Shown: piece by piece, positions 11,771 through 23,208 of the stretch | Position numbering within the stretch: position 1 is the stretch's first letter | Layout of the letters: the number at the start of each line of letters is the position of its first letter | Assembly (NCBI GenBank): GCA_034008185.1 | Contig: CM067082.1 | Location: 153,037,395-153,101,394 of the forward strand | Reading direction: 5' to 3' | DNA length: 64,000 nt | Source of the DNA: Gorsachius magnificus | Taxonomy: Eukaryota > Chordata > Aves > Pelecaniformes > Ardeidae | Translations under genes and position numbers: made by a program | The notes under the pieces: model-generated | Database searches by the model: none | Seen by the model: the letters and a program-made list of their open reading frames with translations, nothing else | What the model was told of the DNA's origin: nothing

Positions 11771-13399
11771 ACGGTTGCGTGGTCGCATGTCCTGGATGGG
11801 TCCCTACCTGGATGAGAGCTGTCTCTCCCCTCACTACTGCCGACTGGGACATCCCACACTGCTTTCAGGATTTTTTAAACCTAAACTATAAGCAAGTCAG
11901 AATAGAAGAGAGGAGGGAATTGTGTGTTTGTGATGGTGTCCCAACATGACAAAGTCACAGTCTTTTTGCAGCTCCCAGCATCAGGGGGAAAAGAGAGAAC
12001 CTGTGTGTTGAACCTCTGTGCTCAGCTGGGACCTTGCTCACCATTCAGTCTCTCACCTGCTTTGGTTCCCATCATGCCCAGAGCTTACAAAAAGCCATCT
12101 TTTGTTTTTCACAAGTGGTCTTATTTCTGTGTTAGGTGAAGAAACTGCTATATATACCATGGATGAGATTTGGAGGGAAAAGACATTTCAACGCGCTCCT
12201 GGACCAGACTTGTAGGGAGTGAGGGGTTCATCACTTCCATCACCTGCAGCAGGGACACCTGAGTCCTGGTTTGGCATTGGAAAAGGCAGAATGACACATT
12301 TTCAGCCTCAGGAAACGTGTCGTGAGGATCTGTGGCTGACTGTAATGAATCTGTAAATCTCGTCAGACGGAGGCGGTGACGAGTTGCCAGGTGGCTGGTG
12401 CTCACCTGAAGCAGTGGGCACAGTCACATCCTCTCTGAACAGAAAAGCATTAGACTCACACGGTATCTACCATGAAATGGTGCCCAGGGCTTGCAGAGGG
12501 AACAGGAGCTGTGGTCTGTGTTATGTGGTGCCTGCTCCTCTCCCAGACCAGTGTTTTTCACACCCCAAGTGCTGCTCTTCCCACCGTAAGCATGCACTGG
12601 GCAGGCGATTGCATGTTGACCCAGCTCACCATGCAGGACTGGCCCTGCTAAAGCCCTGGTGCAATGAAGCAAAGAGGACTCAGAGGGGGGAGGATGGGGT
12701 GTGGTGGAGTGTTCTTATTCCCTTGCAGGGCACAGGGGAGGTTTGTATTTGGATGAAAACTCTTAGAGCAGCCTTGAGTCCTCTGTTCTTGCTCTCCAGA
12801 AGAAACCAGGCTAGAGCCACCTGGAGACACAGTCTCCAAGGTCATGGTGGCTGGGACCAGAAGGTTTCAAATGGCTAAAGAGAGCTTGGCTCTCCTGCGA
12901 CATTTGTCCCATCATTTCAGGGGCTGACCTGTGCTCACAGAAGTCCATCCTGTGGTATGCAAGCCCTACCTTGTGCTTTCTCCAAGCCCATCCCTTATAA
13001 ACACATGCCCATAGCACAGCCTGACAGCACTGGGGAAAGTGGAGAAGACACCACATCACTTGGCACCAAAAGCACTGTGGGAAGGCAAATCAGTGCAAGA
13101 AGCAGCATGAGAGAAGCCAGTGTCCAGGAAAAAACCCCAGCACTGTATGCTCCATTCCCCTTCTCAGTATGTTCCCCTTTTTCACAAGTTTCAGCCTTGT
13201 TTGTCCGTGCTGAGGGCCAGAAACCAGACAAATTTTACCTGGAGTGCTTCTCCTCGCCTCTGGAAGCACTCACTCATTCCTCTCTGCCTCTCTGCCCCAG
13301 AAACACAGCACCACAGGGCAGGACCCTCCCTCACCCTGCCACCATCTCTCCTCCTCCCCTTCCCCCTCTTGCTGTGGCTTGACACAGAGGAACCTGAAA

Positions 13400-13690
13400 A
13401 TTCGCTGTGATGTTTGAATCCCAGCCAAAACTGAAAGCGAGACCCTGCGACTGGTCCGAGAGCCTAAAAAACATATGGCATTAATTCTGCTTTCCCACAG
13501 TTCCTAAAACTGCAATTAAAAGCAGCCCCCACCAAACAGAGCCCCATAACTCAGCTCCCTGATTTATTGGAATAACGAAGCTTTAGAGGAAATTTGGCGA
13601 GGACCAGGAATTCCACGTCCGACAGCCGGGCTCCACGCACATGGCCCGCGCGCAGCCGAGTTTATTTTGTTAGCGTGCCACCGGTGGAAG
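13400..13690. promoter_or_regulatory. Candidate regulatory element with a CpG cluster
   Basis: Non-repetitive sequence carries a local CpG cluster at about 13597-13684 (roughly ten CpGs in under 90 bp) next to AT-rich wording (CATTAATTCTGC, TTTATTTTGTTAGCG). Surrounding DNA is CpG-poor. No TATA box, start codon context or open frame marks it as a gene promoter. It could be an enhancer or a very small unmethylated island. Confidence 0.35.
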
Positions 13691-14070
13691 AGCAGGATCG
13701 GAGGGGGACTTTCCTTTGAGAAAGCTTATCTTTGGCACCCATTTGGCCTCCAACAATAAACCAGCCCCTGCCTCTGCAGGCTGCAGGAGATGCTGTGTGG
13801 CAGGAGCAATCAGATGAAAGCTGGCTGGACTTAATCTGTCTCGGTGCCGCAGTCGTCCAGCAGGTGAATAAAGTGCCTGCTTTTTCCTACCAGCAACAAA
13901 TAAACGTGGCCTGTGAGATGCCAAAGATGGCAAATCTCCTCTTGCCCAAGGAGTGCTTTACCAGACTTGCTTTCTCAAATCCAAGGCCTTTCAGCTCTTT
14001 AGCTGTGAGCAAACATGAAAGTCAAGCTGCAAAGCTCAGATCAAGGTTTTTAAATGTAGCTCAGTAGTCT

Positions 14071-14091
14071 GGGAGGGGAGGTGGGTAGGGG
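14071..14091 (+). other. G-quadruplex motif
   Basis: Four G tracts of 3, 4, 3 and 4 with loops A, AGGT and TA fit the canonical intramolecular quadruplex pattern with short loops. No gene or promoter is seen beside it. Confidence 0.6.
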
Positions 14092-15616
14092 AGAGTGATT
14101 CCAGCTAAGGATGCAGGTTTCTTCCTGTCATTTTGCTAATGCCTGTTATGGTGATCCCCTCTAATGGTTAAATGCAGAAGCTAAGTGTAGACAGGATCAA
14201 ACTCATTTCTAGGAGACTTTTTATAATATCTGTGACCCGAGACTTGCACATGACTCTAACTTATGTGATAAAGGCAAACTTTAGCCAAATTGAGTCTAGG
14301 GGTAATGCCGGGACAGAAGTCAATTGGAAGTATCTTCTTCTTTTAAAAGAAGGTACAGTAGCAATACCAAGCAAATCAAAGCTCCATCTCCTTTGCAAAA
14401 CACAGTCCCTGTCTGTTGTCCAGCCCTGATTTCCACCTCCCTACTTGCTGACATAGCAATTTGCAGGAGCATTGGTTTATCTGGTGTTTCCTATCATGCT
14501 TGTTGTGATGGTTTTGCTCACCCACACCACTGAAAAGGCAACCCAAAGTGCCCCCACCCAACTTCATCTGGTGAGCAGGAATATTTTCTATTGCAACCTG
14601 TTGCTACACACCAGTTTGTGTAAATGGCTGATGTTTTTAACACAGACTTTCAGGTGCAGAAGATGATATCCTCCCCATGCAGAGCCTTAAGCTGCAAAGC
14701 CATGTGTCACTGTGTCGAGCAGCTCTTGTGCTGGCAATTAGCAGAGTGGGGTACTCCCCCTACAAAGAGACCATTTGCTGAACACCTGCCTTGATAGAGA
14801 TCTCCAAACATCATTGCTGATGGGGAATCATCACTATGCAACTTTATACTGGAGCAGGTGCAGCGGAAAGCTGGCTGCTGTGTCTGGTGACAGGAGGGTG
14901 AAGTTGTTTGCTTTGCTTTGCCTAGCAAAACAGAAGTGAGACAGAAGTGGAAATAAGAAGCCTTTTTCTAATTGTCTCAGGAATTAAGTTTTGGCTGGCT
15001 CTTGGAACCTTTCAAGCGGAGGAGTAGAGGCAAGAGACCTGCAGGGCCTGAGGATGGACTTTATGGAAGGGGGCTAGCTGACAGGACAGGGATGAACTTG
15101 GGGTTGGACAGTGAAGCTTGGTAAGAGTCAGTGAAGATGATATTCACCCCACCTAACTTCAGACATGTCCTCAGCTGAGTTAGTCCCTCAAGGTCCCCTT
15201 CATATGGGACAGAAACAGACACATGGAGGGAATGATTTATCTTAGCTGTTGCAGATGTCTTCTTAAGGCCAAGACAAATCACTCCCTACAGCCCTTTGAC
15301 TGTATTGATTAGATGTCCACTACTAGCAACCTGAGCAGAGGCTACCAAGCTTACTGCTACTGCTGTCTAAATGGGTGCCCAGTGATGCAGGCAGCCCTTG
15401 GACCTACCTTGTCACCCATCTGTTCTATCCCATGGTGACAGCCCAGCTGTGGTCCCTATGCAGAAGTCCAGACAAAGTGCTCCATCTTCAGATCCCCTGG
15501 AGAGTTGTGTTTAATAAAGTTGAACTACTAAAGACAGGAGGAAAGGAATGTTGATGATTGCAATGATATCACATTGTCTCAGCTATCTGGTCAGCATGCC
15601 TTGCTCACAACCTTTG

Positions 15617-15988
15617 GAAAAGAGAAGGCTCCAGGGAGACCTTACTGGAGTCTTTCAGTACTGAAAGGGGGCTTATGAGAAAGACAGGGACAGAGTTTTT
15701 AGTAGGACCTGTAGTGATAGGACAAGGGTTAATGGTTTTAAACTAAAAGAGGGTAGATTCAGACTAGATATAAGGAAGGAAATTTTACAGTGAGGGAAGT
15801 GAAATACTGGAACAGGTTGCCCAGAGAGATGGTAGATGCCCCATCCCTGGAAATATTCAAGGTCAGGTTGGATGGGGCTCTGAGCAACCTGATCTGGTTA
15901 AAGATGTCCCTGCTCACTACAGGGGGGTCGGACTAGATGGCCTCTAAAGGTCCCTTCCAACCCAAACCATTCTATGATGCTATGATTC
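15617..15988 (+). mobile_element. CR1 LINE, 5'-truncated 3' end (type B)
   Basis: This is the only clear plus-strand CR1. It starts in the block GAGAAGGCTCCAGGGAGACC, continues through CTGGAACAGGTTGCCCAGAG and GGTCGGACTAGATGGCC, and ends at CCCTTCCAACCC followed by the tail ATTCTATGATGCTATGATTC. Its body is the reverse complement of the wording seen at 5008 and 22939, so the three are the same type. About 372 bp are retained. No target-site duplication is evident, as is usual for CR1. Confidence 0.95.
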
Positions 15989-16689
15989 AATAAAATAAGT
16001 CATCAGATGAGAAGACAAGAAAGGGAGCCACATTGGCAGGGACTGTTGGGCTCTTAAGCCTCCTTCGTGGTCTTCATTCCAAGATCTTAAAGGAATTTCC
16101 CTGAACTTCCCTCTTGATAGTGGAAGATCCTAGGATAGTGTGGCCACCTGGGCTCTCTTCTGCTCTCTTTATTTAACACACTAGAAATATGACTTTTCAT
16201 CTTTTCATCCCAGTCTAGAGTCTAATATTGATGGCAGAAGGCAAGTACAGCCAATATGGAGTGGAAAGGCTGCCACAGACTTTTGGTGGATGCTGTGGAC
16301 TACAGTATTCACTTCAAATGTGAGAGACAGCTTGGGATGACTCTAGGATCTAGACCACTTCTGTCAGATAATACTACATTGATTGGTCCAAGGATGAAGA
16401 ATAAGGACAGACAAATTAGAACTGGACTAGCTCTGAAGTTGACTCATTGGACATTATGTACCTTACCAAAGCCAAAGGCAAGCCAGAATAATAGGGACAT
16501 TTGTTCTTCAACCACTGCAGGTCAACAGCTCCATGAAAGTTCACGATGAGCTGGTGCTAGTCCAGAGGGCACAAGTTTATAGTGGGATGTTGTGGTGAGG
16601 AGAGCTCGTATGATCTGTCAATGTAGAAGGAGTGGACCTGGTCAGCAGGAGAAGGCAAGATCTTACTACCTCTGTAGGCATAACTGAAG

Positions 16690-16830
16690 TAATACATCCA
16701 GTTGTGATGCCTGGACTTCTAAATGAATTTTGAAAATTTGGAAGGAGTGCAGAAAAAAATGATCTGAAAACTGCTGGATCTGTCACACAATGTGACCCTG
16801 AAGAAGCTCAGGTCTTTTGTTTATTTGGGG
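16690..16830 (+). mobile_element. Possible ancient CR1-like LINE fragment
   Basis: The wording loosely follows the region of CR1 just upstream of its 3' third: CCAGTTGTGATGCCTGGACT resembles the 'cagttctgggcccc' block, then GGAAGGAGTGCAGAAAAAAA resembles the 'tggagcgtgtccagagaagg' block, then GAAGAAGCTCAGGTC resembles the 'gaggagctgagg' block. Order and spacing fit, but identity is low. If real it is much older than the other CR1 copies. A profile search would decide it. Confidence 0.3.
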
Positions 16831-17612
16831 CAGATGCTTTCCACCTTTTCTTGACTTGTGGCCCCTGTGAATTGTCCCTTAAAATATAAACACTGGCAAA
16901 TTCCAGCCTGTTGGCAGCTGGTGTCCTTTTCCCAACCTCTTCCATGAAAGTCTTAGAAGTAATCACTGTTGTGCCAGGCATCCAAGGGCTGTAAGCTGCA
17001 AACCACCTCTCTAGAGTGGCACCCCTCTCATAGCACAATGTTGGACAAAGCCAAAATGCAATCCAGAGGTCTGGAGAGAGAGAGAGATGCAAATGGAAAG
17101 CAAGATGCCAACAGGTGGTAGCAATGAACACAAGGAGGGCCCTGCTCCCTGACATCTTCAGAACAGGTTTCAATATTTTCTGAGATATTATTTAAGCCAG
17201 TAGCTTGTGGAGACCTCCGAAAAAGAATTCCCTTTACGGTTCTTAGTCACCTTTACAGACCCTTCTGAAATAGCCTTTACACCCACCATTACTCACAGAC
17301 CGCAAATGGAAAACCACCAGTTTGGCAGGAAATTACAGGAGCAGAAGGAAGAAGACCACGGCACTCTCTTCTGACTTCAAGTCTGTAGTGTAATGGCATA
17401 GTGCTTGCTTTGCTCAACAGAAAAACATACAAATAATCAGAAAAACATGGCAACAGGATGACAAAACTGTGGTATAATATTTCCCAGCATGACATCAAAG
17501 CCATAAATCAAATCTCTGAATTGTCAGCAGTGATCCAGCTGAACAGCCAAACTGCCCCACCATCCAGCATATTTTATTAACCATTATTACTGTGCATTAT
17601 TTTTTTACAGAG

Positions 17613-17633
17613 ACCTGTACCTGCTGTACAGGT
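17613..17633. repeat. Short perfect inverted repeat
   Basis: ACCTGTAC and GTACAGGT are 8-bp perfect inverted arms separated by CTGCT. The left arm follows a T-rich run ending in ACAG, which looks like a splice acceptor, but no sustained open frame follows. Probably incidental. Confidence 0.5.
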
Positions 17634-17755
17634 ACATGAAAGGCCAGCCCAGGGAGTTCAGTTCCATTTAGGCACACAAATACGATATTCATTGCAGCAG
17701 CACTACAGGTTAATGGTTGTGGTACTGTTTCAGGTTTCTTGCTTCCTTTTTGATT

Positions 17756-17990
17756 TTATTGCACTGAAGTCAAACACATTTTAAACTCTGGATTACGAGT
17801 CAACCTGTCTGTCTGAGGCCGTATTCTCTTAGGATCAGAGTGTCCGATGGGCTGATTTGTTCTACCAGGATAGCTAAACTCGGGGTTGTGAACTGACGCT
17901 TGAACTGCCTGGAAATTTTCCATCAAACTTTTCTGCCTTGGATTGCTAGTGGGAGACAATGTCCTAGCAAAACAGGGATTTTGGCACACA
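17756..17990 (-). promoter_or_regulatory. Conserved-looking block; exon-like open frame, coding status unproven
   Basis: On the minus strand a 77-codon frame runs from a Met codon to a TAA that lies inside the hexamer AATAAA. Its polar second half (Arg, Pro, Asn and Gln rich, with the tetrapeptide NPEF twice) looks more protein-like than most frames here. Possible splice acceptors occur near its 5' part (TTTTGCTAG, CCCACTAG). Several CpGs are retained, which suggests constraint. I do not recognise the protein, and a conserved non-coding element is at least as likely. Alignment showing synonymous versus non-synonymous substitutions would decide it. Confidence 0.2.
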
Positions 17991-19019
17991 AACCGAGCAC
18001 CTCACTTGGGTGGAAGGCAGGCTTTGCATTTGCTTGTGGGTAAAACTTGCTCTCCCCTTTACCCTGTTCTGGGAAATGGGAGGGAGGGGAGATTAAAACA
18101 AAATACCACATCATGGGTTTTATTTGTTTTCTTTCTGCATGAGGGAAAAAGAAAACCCTGATTTGCTTTAATCAGTGTTTATCACTGTATCATTGAGTGT
18201 CTCCCAGGCCAGGAGGTGGACACAGCGAAGTCCCCAGAGAACCTTTGTGCCCTGTACTGCACAAGTTGTGTCGAGCTCCAGGTGGAAATGTTTTTCCTTT
18301 GGGCTCTGCCATTCCTCCCTGCACTGCAGGCTGATGGGTGATGGTATCAGAGGACAAGTGGTCAGTGGCTTCTCCCCCAGCCCACCAGACTTCCATGGAC
18401 CTTTAAGATCTTGAGGCTCCGCGTACCTGGGTTGGGACATGATTTGGTGGTGAGCAAAGCCCATACCTCAACATCTTCCAGCTCTGCCTGTGTGGAGCAG
18501 GAGTTACATTATAATAAATAGAAGAAAGGTATTTTGCATCCTCATTTGCCAGCATACTGCTTGTTTCATAGGTGTTTGGAGTCGCCGCTGCTGCTCGAAC
18601 CCATCAAAGGGCTCAAGTTCATATGGTGATGAGAGAAAGCAAAGGAGATGAGCAATTATCAGTTGCAGATTTACTGGGGATACGAACGGGATTGTATTTC
18701 CCCACTTCACACACCCCGATGCAGTTCCTGAGCAGCATTTCTCTCCTAGTACATGATTTCTTCCAATCCCAGTTTCTGCTTGGAGGAAAGACATGGCAAA
18801 ATCACTGTCTCAGATAGCAGCGGTTTCTCATCCAGCCAGAGCAAGCCAAGAACATTTCCCACCATCAGCATCAAAGCACCCTTCTCCAGATGTCTGGAGG
18901 AAAGACAGCATCTGTCTGTCTGACGGGAAGTCTTTGCATCTCTTAGGGATGTAGGAGGGATTGTCTCTGATTTTTTTCTTCTTCTAGCATTATTACTCTA
19001 GACTTAAATATAAAAAAGG

Positions 19020-19130
19020 ATCCTTTGCCGATTCCAGCCATTGCAAAGTGCTTCACGTGCCAGTGGAAATCCATCTGAGCTATTAATTAATGACTTAATT
19101 GCTAATTATTTCAGTACTGGAAAGTATGCT
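19020..19130. promoter_or_regulatory. Candidate conserved non-coding element
   Basis: A CACGTG E-box (19054-19059) lies about 25 bp from an AT-rich homeodomain-type cluster: TTAATTAA (19083-19090), CTTAATTGC and TAATTA (19103-19108). It is non-repetitive, with no open frame of note. The spacing of paired TAAT cores resembles homeodomain-bound enhancers. Confidence 0.35.
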
Positions 19131-21156
19131 AGACCCTCCCAGTCTGCCCAGGTACACAGCCCTGCCCTGGGGAGTCACTGGCTCATTTCTGACAGCACGG
19201 AACAAGGTTGTTAATGAAGCAGTGAGAAGCTGGGGGGAGAGAGAAGTTGGGGCATCTGCTCAGGCTTAGCAAGGGCCAGTGCCCAGCGTGGCAAGGCAAA
19301 GAGATGAAAAATTAACACCCAAAACAAGGAGGTGTCTTTGCTTACTTGTTTCTCGCAGGCAACATAGCTAAAGGCATCTTGAAGAGGAATGTAAAAAAAG
19401 ATGTGGAACATCATTTCCTGAGATATGAGAAGTGAAAGAAGCTATGAAGGAACATTTGGGTGGTTAAGATATAATCTTGTACATCTCCCCTACCTAGGAT
19501 TAAATTCCTCCTTGGCCAAAATCTTCAGCGTGACCATGGGTAAATCACATAAACCCCTCAGTACCTGGGCTGCCTCACTGGGAATACCGACATTTCCAAG
19601 GGGGCAGCGCCAAGAGAAACGGGAGCCATGCTGGGAAGTGCTGGTAGCCCTGGTAGCCACGGCTGGCAAGAGCTGTGGCAGGCAGCGCTCCATGTACAAG
19701 CCGTGTCACAACTCGCACATCCTGCCTTTTCCTCATACCCAGAAACTCAGTGATCTCCAGTGTTGCCCGGGGCTGGAGAGGCTGCCAAAAATGCAACCCC
19801 AGTCATCCCTGGGAGTGCTGGGGAAACACAAGTGGATCTGGGAGCAGCCTGGAGCCATCACCCAAGAAATCATCCCAGGCTTTTCTTCTCCAGTGCTCTT
19901 CATTCTGTGGGATTACTTTTACTGATGGCAGTTAACATGTGGTCCTCCTGCAGTGCTGCTGCTGCCACCCCTGCACATGGTCCCCCAAAAAAGTTGTGGT
20001 GGGGTGCAGCCCCTCAAACAAGCCCATCCAGATTTCTGCTACTGAATGCTCTTCCTGGAGCCCTTATTTCCCCCACGTGTCAGGAGCTAATGATGGGTTG
20101 TAAAAAGCTGGCCAGACTCTGCCACAGCACTACCAGCACCAGAAGCAACAGGTCTTCCTGGAGGAAGCATCTCGTCACTCTCAAGGGCTGTGATTTAATA
20201 AGGTGGAGGCAAGAGTGTCTCTTGTACAAACCCAAAGAGAGGTGGTCAAAGAGTCAGGTCTCAGCCCATCTGAGCCCCCTTGGAGCAGGGAACCTCCTCT
20301 GGTATGACACCTTAAGGAGCCACATCTTTGTAACAAGCAAATGGGATGTAGCCCCAGAAGCCTCGATCCTGTAGGCACTTCACTTTCCTGGTGTGAACAG
20401 CCTTTGAGAAACCCCACAGGTTTACAAAATGAAGCCCGCATCTAAATCTTTCAATGAGGAGGTGAGTATTGGCAGTCTCGCTGCTCAGAGCATGGGCATG
20501 CATGTGAGTTCATCTTTTCCACGGCCACAGTAGGAAAAAGCTGATGTCAGGCCAGATGTAAGTGATACACATCTTAACAGCGAGGCAGGAAACATATCTC
20601 CATGTTCCTGCTAACCTTAGAAAGCAAGTACTTGGATTGCTACACAGAGGATTTGTAGCAACAAGGAGAATGTAATTAAATAACAGGGATGATCTCATTA
20701 TTGTAATGATGAGGTGTCATTTAATAAGGAGAATCCAGGACTGGGAGATGAGAACTGGAGTCCTAACCCTGGCTCTGGCTCCCAGCTCCAGTAGGTCACA
20801 TAAGGCCAGCACCCTTCCTTCAACGTGTTTTTATGAAACACAAAGCACAGGGAGACCCTGGTGTTTGCAGAAGCTCTTGCAACAAAAAGAACAACAGTAA
20901 CAATAAAAATTGCCTTGTCCATTTACCTTCCCTATAAAAATGGGGTTAGCACAATTTTCCTTTATATAAGGGACAGTGAGGCTCTCTGGCAGATGATACT
21001 TATGCAGAGCTCAGAACCAGGAGGTCACGGAAGGAAATGCTAAGGCTTGTCTAATCCTCAGGCTGTCCCAAATGCAAGCCTGAGTGACCAGTTATCAGAC
21101 CCTGCATTCCTGGGGGAATATAGCCTCAGAGAAATCATTTCCCCAAATAAGTTGTT

Positions 21157-21201
21157 GATATATTTATATATATGTGTGTGTGTGTGTGTATGTGTGTATA
21201 A
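21157..21201. repeat. (TA)n/(TG)n compound microsatellite
   Basis: A short TATATTTATATATA run passes into TG dinucleotides with one TATG interruption. Alternating purine-pyrimidine sequence of this kind can form Z-DNA and is often length-polymorphic. Confidence 0.9.
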
Positions 21202-21334
21202 TCAGGAGGATCGGGATTGTTTCAAAACCATGTCACAGAAAAGATACAGTCTATTTTAACTGGGGACCTGGCCATACATTATGTGGATCAAAGCTTGATT
21301 CAGTCCAGAGGCTGGACCTCTTGAATCTAGCCTA

Positions 21335-21368
21335 CCCATCCATCCATCCATCCATCCACCCACCCATC
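21335..21368. repeat. (CCAT)n microsatellite
   Basis: About eight CCAT/CCAC tetranucleotide units, nearly perfect until the final CCAC units. Confidence 0.9.
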
Positions 21369-22468
21369 ACTTCCCTCCTCCCTTCAGTAAGCGCCAGCAT
21401 CCTTTATCCTTGGTAGTGATGTGAAGTTTGGTAGGTCATAAGTCATGTCTCCCTCTTTCCCCCCTTATTTTTTGTTTTCTTTTGCTGCACATTTTGGTTT
21501 TTGAGGTTGGGAGCCCTGGGGGTGATGAAGGCCACGCCAGGCAGAGGGGCAGGGGGCTCTGCAGTGCTTTGAGCAGGGCTGTGCCCACCTCTGAAATGCT
21601 GCTTCAGGTCTTCTTGTTCCTTATCCTTCAGCATGTTCTACAAAGGTTATTTGGCATGGCACCTTTGCCTGGTGCCAAGGCTGTGGTGCCAAGCAGGGCC
21701 TCCTCAGCACCCAAAATTTGCACCCCAGATGCAAACAGCTCAGCAGTTCCCATCAGCCATGGCAGTGTTTCTGGCCACCCACGAGACCTCAGTGCCACCC
21801 TGCATCCCAGCAGCCCCACGTCCAGGACCTTGCCCTGCTTATGCCACCCTACTCTACCTCCACGCTAAGAGACTCGGAGAGTGGCATCTTCTCCCACAGG
21901 TCAGAATGGAGAAATCTCCCCCCGTGCAGCGTGGGACGCTGCTCTCTTTTCCCTTGGCATAAGAAAGCTGGAGCATGGAAGGGACTTTTCCCCACAGTCT
22001 GATCTGCAAACACTTAGCAAAGTCAACAGCTTTGCTCTCTGATCCCTTCCAGAATTACAAAAAGTTAAGGCTGGAGCAGCATGTGTAACAGATTTCAGCC
22101 CAGTCCCGCAGCCTTATCCCAAAACAAGTCTTTGCCTTTTAATCTTACCATTTGCTTCTGAGCCTTACATGACGCTGCTGGTTTTCCTTTGTTTTTAAAC
22201 GAGCCAAACACAGTGGATAAAAACGCTGAGCTGCTTCTCCTCAAGCACGCACTATGCACACACAGAGCACTGGGACACGTCCATGAGAAACTCTCCTCCA
22301 TTCAACAAACAGCCCGCAAGACAAAATAAACCACCGGAGCATCCCGTGATCAAGACCACATTACGGGAATCCAGTGTTTTGATCTTTTCTGTGGCAGGAT
22401 TCAAGGCTCCCAGGCTGCCAGCTTTCAGGCTTTTTTCCACTGCCCGGATCCTGGAATCTTTGCTTTCA

Positions 22469-22481
22469 TTTTTTTTTTTTT
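22469..22481. repeat. Poly-T run
   Basis: A plain T homopolymer of about 13 bases with no retroelement attached. Confidence 0.85.
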
Positions 22482-22554
22482 AAAGACGATTTCTAGCTCT
22501 TGTATTTGGGGAGAAAATATGAAAAGCCTTAACATGTAAGTTCTCTAATCTTTA

Positions 22555-22740
22555 AGCCAACCTTGCAGTCTAGGAGAGGACCAATGACTCATTTTTGAAT
22601 TTCCAATATTAAAATATCAGTAATGCCATTAATCGCTCATATTAATATCGCCATCCAACAGTGAGTTTAATGAGGATGGTAATGAGCTGCTCACTGTCTG
22701 CAATCCACAAATCACAACCGTAGCGGGTCTTTCCTTCAGC
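22555..22740. promoter_or_regulatory. Candidate conserved non-coding element
   Basis: The stretch holds CCAAT overlapping an AP-1-type site TGACTCA (22585-22591), then a run of ATTA/TAAT words (CCATTAATCGCTC, ATTAATATCGCC) with two CpGs kept inside AT-rich DNA. No repeat family is recognised. This composition is typical of deeply conserved vertebrate enhancers, but conservation was not tested. Confidence 0.35.
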
Positions 22741-22938
22741 CTTATGATGATACTATAAAACGCCTTAAGGAAAGTTGATAGCAGCTTTCATCTTCACTAC
22801 TTAAAGCAAGTACATGTCAGAAGCCATGACTTTTTGATCTCCTGGGTTCTAAGTATTGACCCAAGACTTGGAGCAGGCATAACATAAATAACAGGCATTC
22901 AGAATATGGCCCGATGCTACTAAGTCCTAAGCACAAAA

Positions 22939-23180
22939 TCATAGAATGTTTTTGGTTGGAAGGCACCCCTAGAGGTCATCTAGTCCAACCCCCCTGCAGT
23001 GAGCAGGGACATCTAAACAAGATCAGGTTGCTCAGAGCCCCATCCAACCTGGCCTTGAATGTTTCCAGGGATGGGGCCTCCACTACCTCTCTGGGCAACC
23101 TGTGCCAGTGTTTCACCACTGTCATCACAAAAAACTTCTTCCTTATATCTAATCTAAATCTCCCCTTGCCCTACCCTTTT
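22939..23180 (-). mobile_element. CR1 LINE, 5'-truncated 3' end (type B)
   Basis: A single tail unit TCATAGAA is followed by GTTTTTGGTTGGAAGGCACC, then the type B block CAGGTTGCTCAGAGCCCC and CACTACCTCTCTGGGCAACC. About 240 bp are kept. The truncated end passes straight into an AT-rich (TTA)n run. The 89-codon plus frame over it is antisense CR1. Confidence 0.95.
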
Positions 23181-23187
23181 TAAAAAA

Positions 23188-23208
23188 TAATTATTATTAT
23201 TATTATTT
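23188..23208. repeat. (TTA)n microsatellite at the CR1 truncation point
   Basis: Trinucleotide TTA units begin within about 10 bases of the 5'-truncated end of the CR1 at 22939-23180. The CR1 probably integrated into or beside pre-existing AT-rich sequence. Confidence 0.85.

Larger units (their letters stand above)
5224..15616. other. Long non-coding interval, no gene seen
   Basis: About 10.4 kb lack a recognisable repeat family except simple sequence and a degenerate AAAATGTTTC-rich block at 10960-11360. They contain octamer motifs at 8629 and 9321, candidate regulatory islands at 11585-11770 and 13400-13690, and a G-quadruplex motif at 14071-14091. All open frames are short (the longest is 185 codons, 5828-6385 minus). 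They lack recognisable domains and are as expected by chance at this base composition. Confidence 0.55.
15989..22938. other. Long non-coding interval, no established gene
   Basis: About 6.9 kb. It holds a doubtful ancient LINE fragment (16690-16830), an octamer (17087-17094), a small palindrome (17613-17633), an exon-like open frame (17756-17989 minus), candidate regulatory islands (19020-19130, 22555-22740) and two microsatellites near 21.2-21.4 kb. The 204-codon plus frame at 19760-20374 has no domain and no sign of coding constraint. Confidence 0.55.

Noticed and set aside
19760..20374. 204-codon plus-strand frame
   Set aside because: Composition is random-like and it overlaps other frames of similar length. 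No domain or splice evidence.
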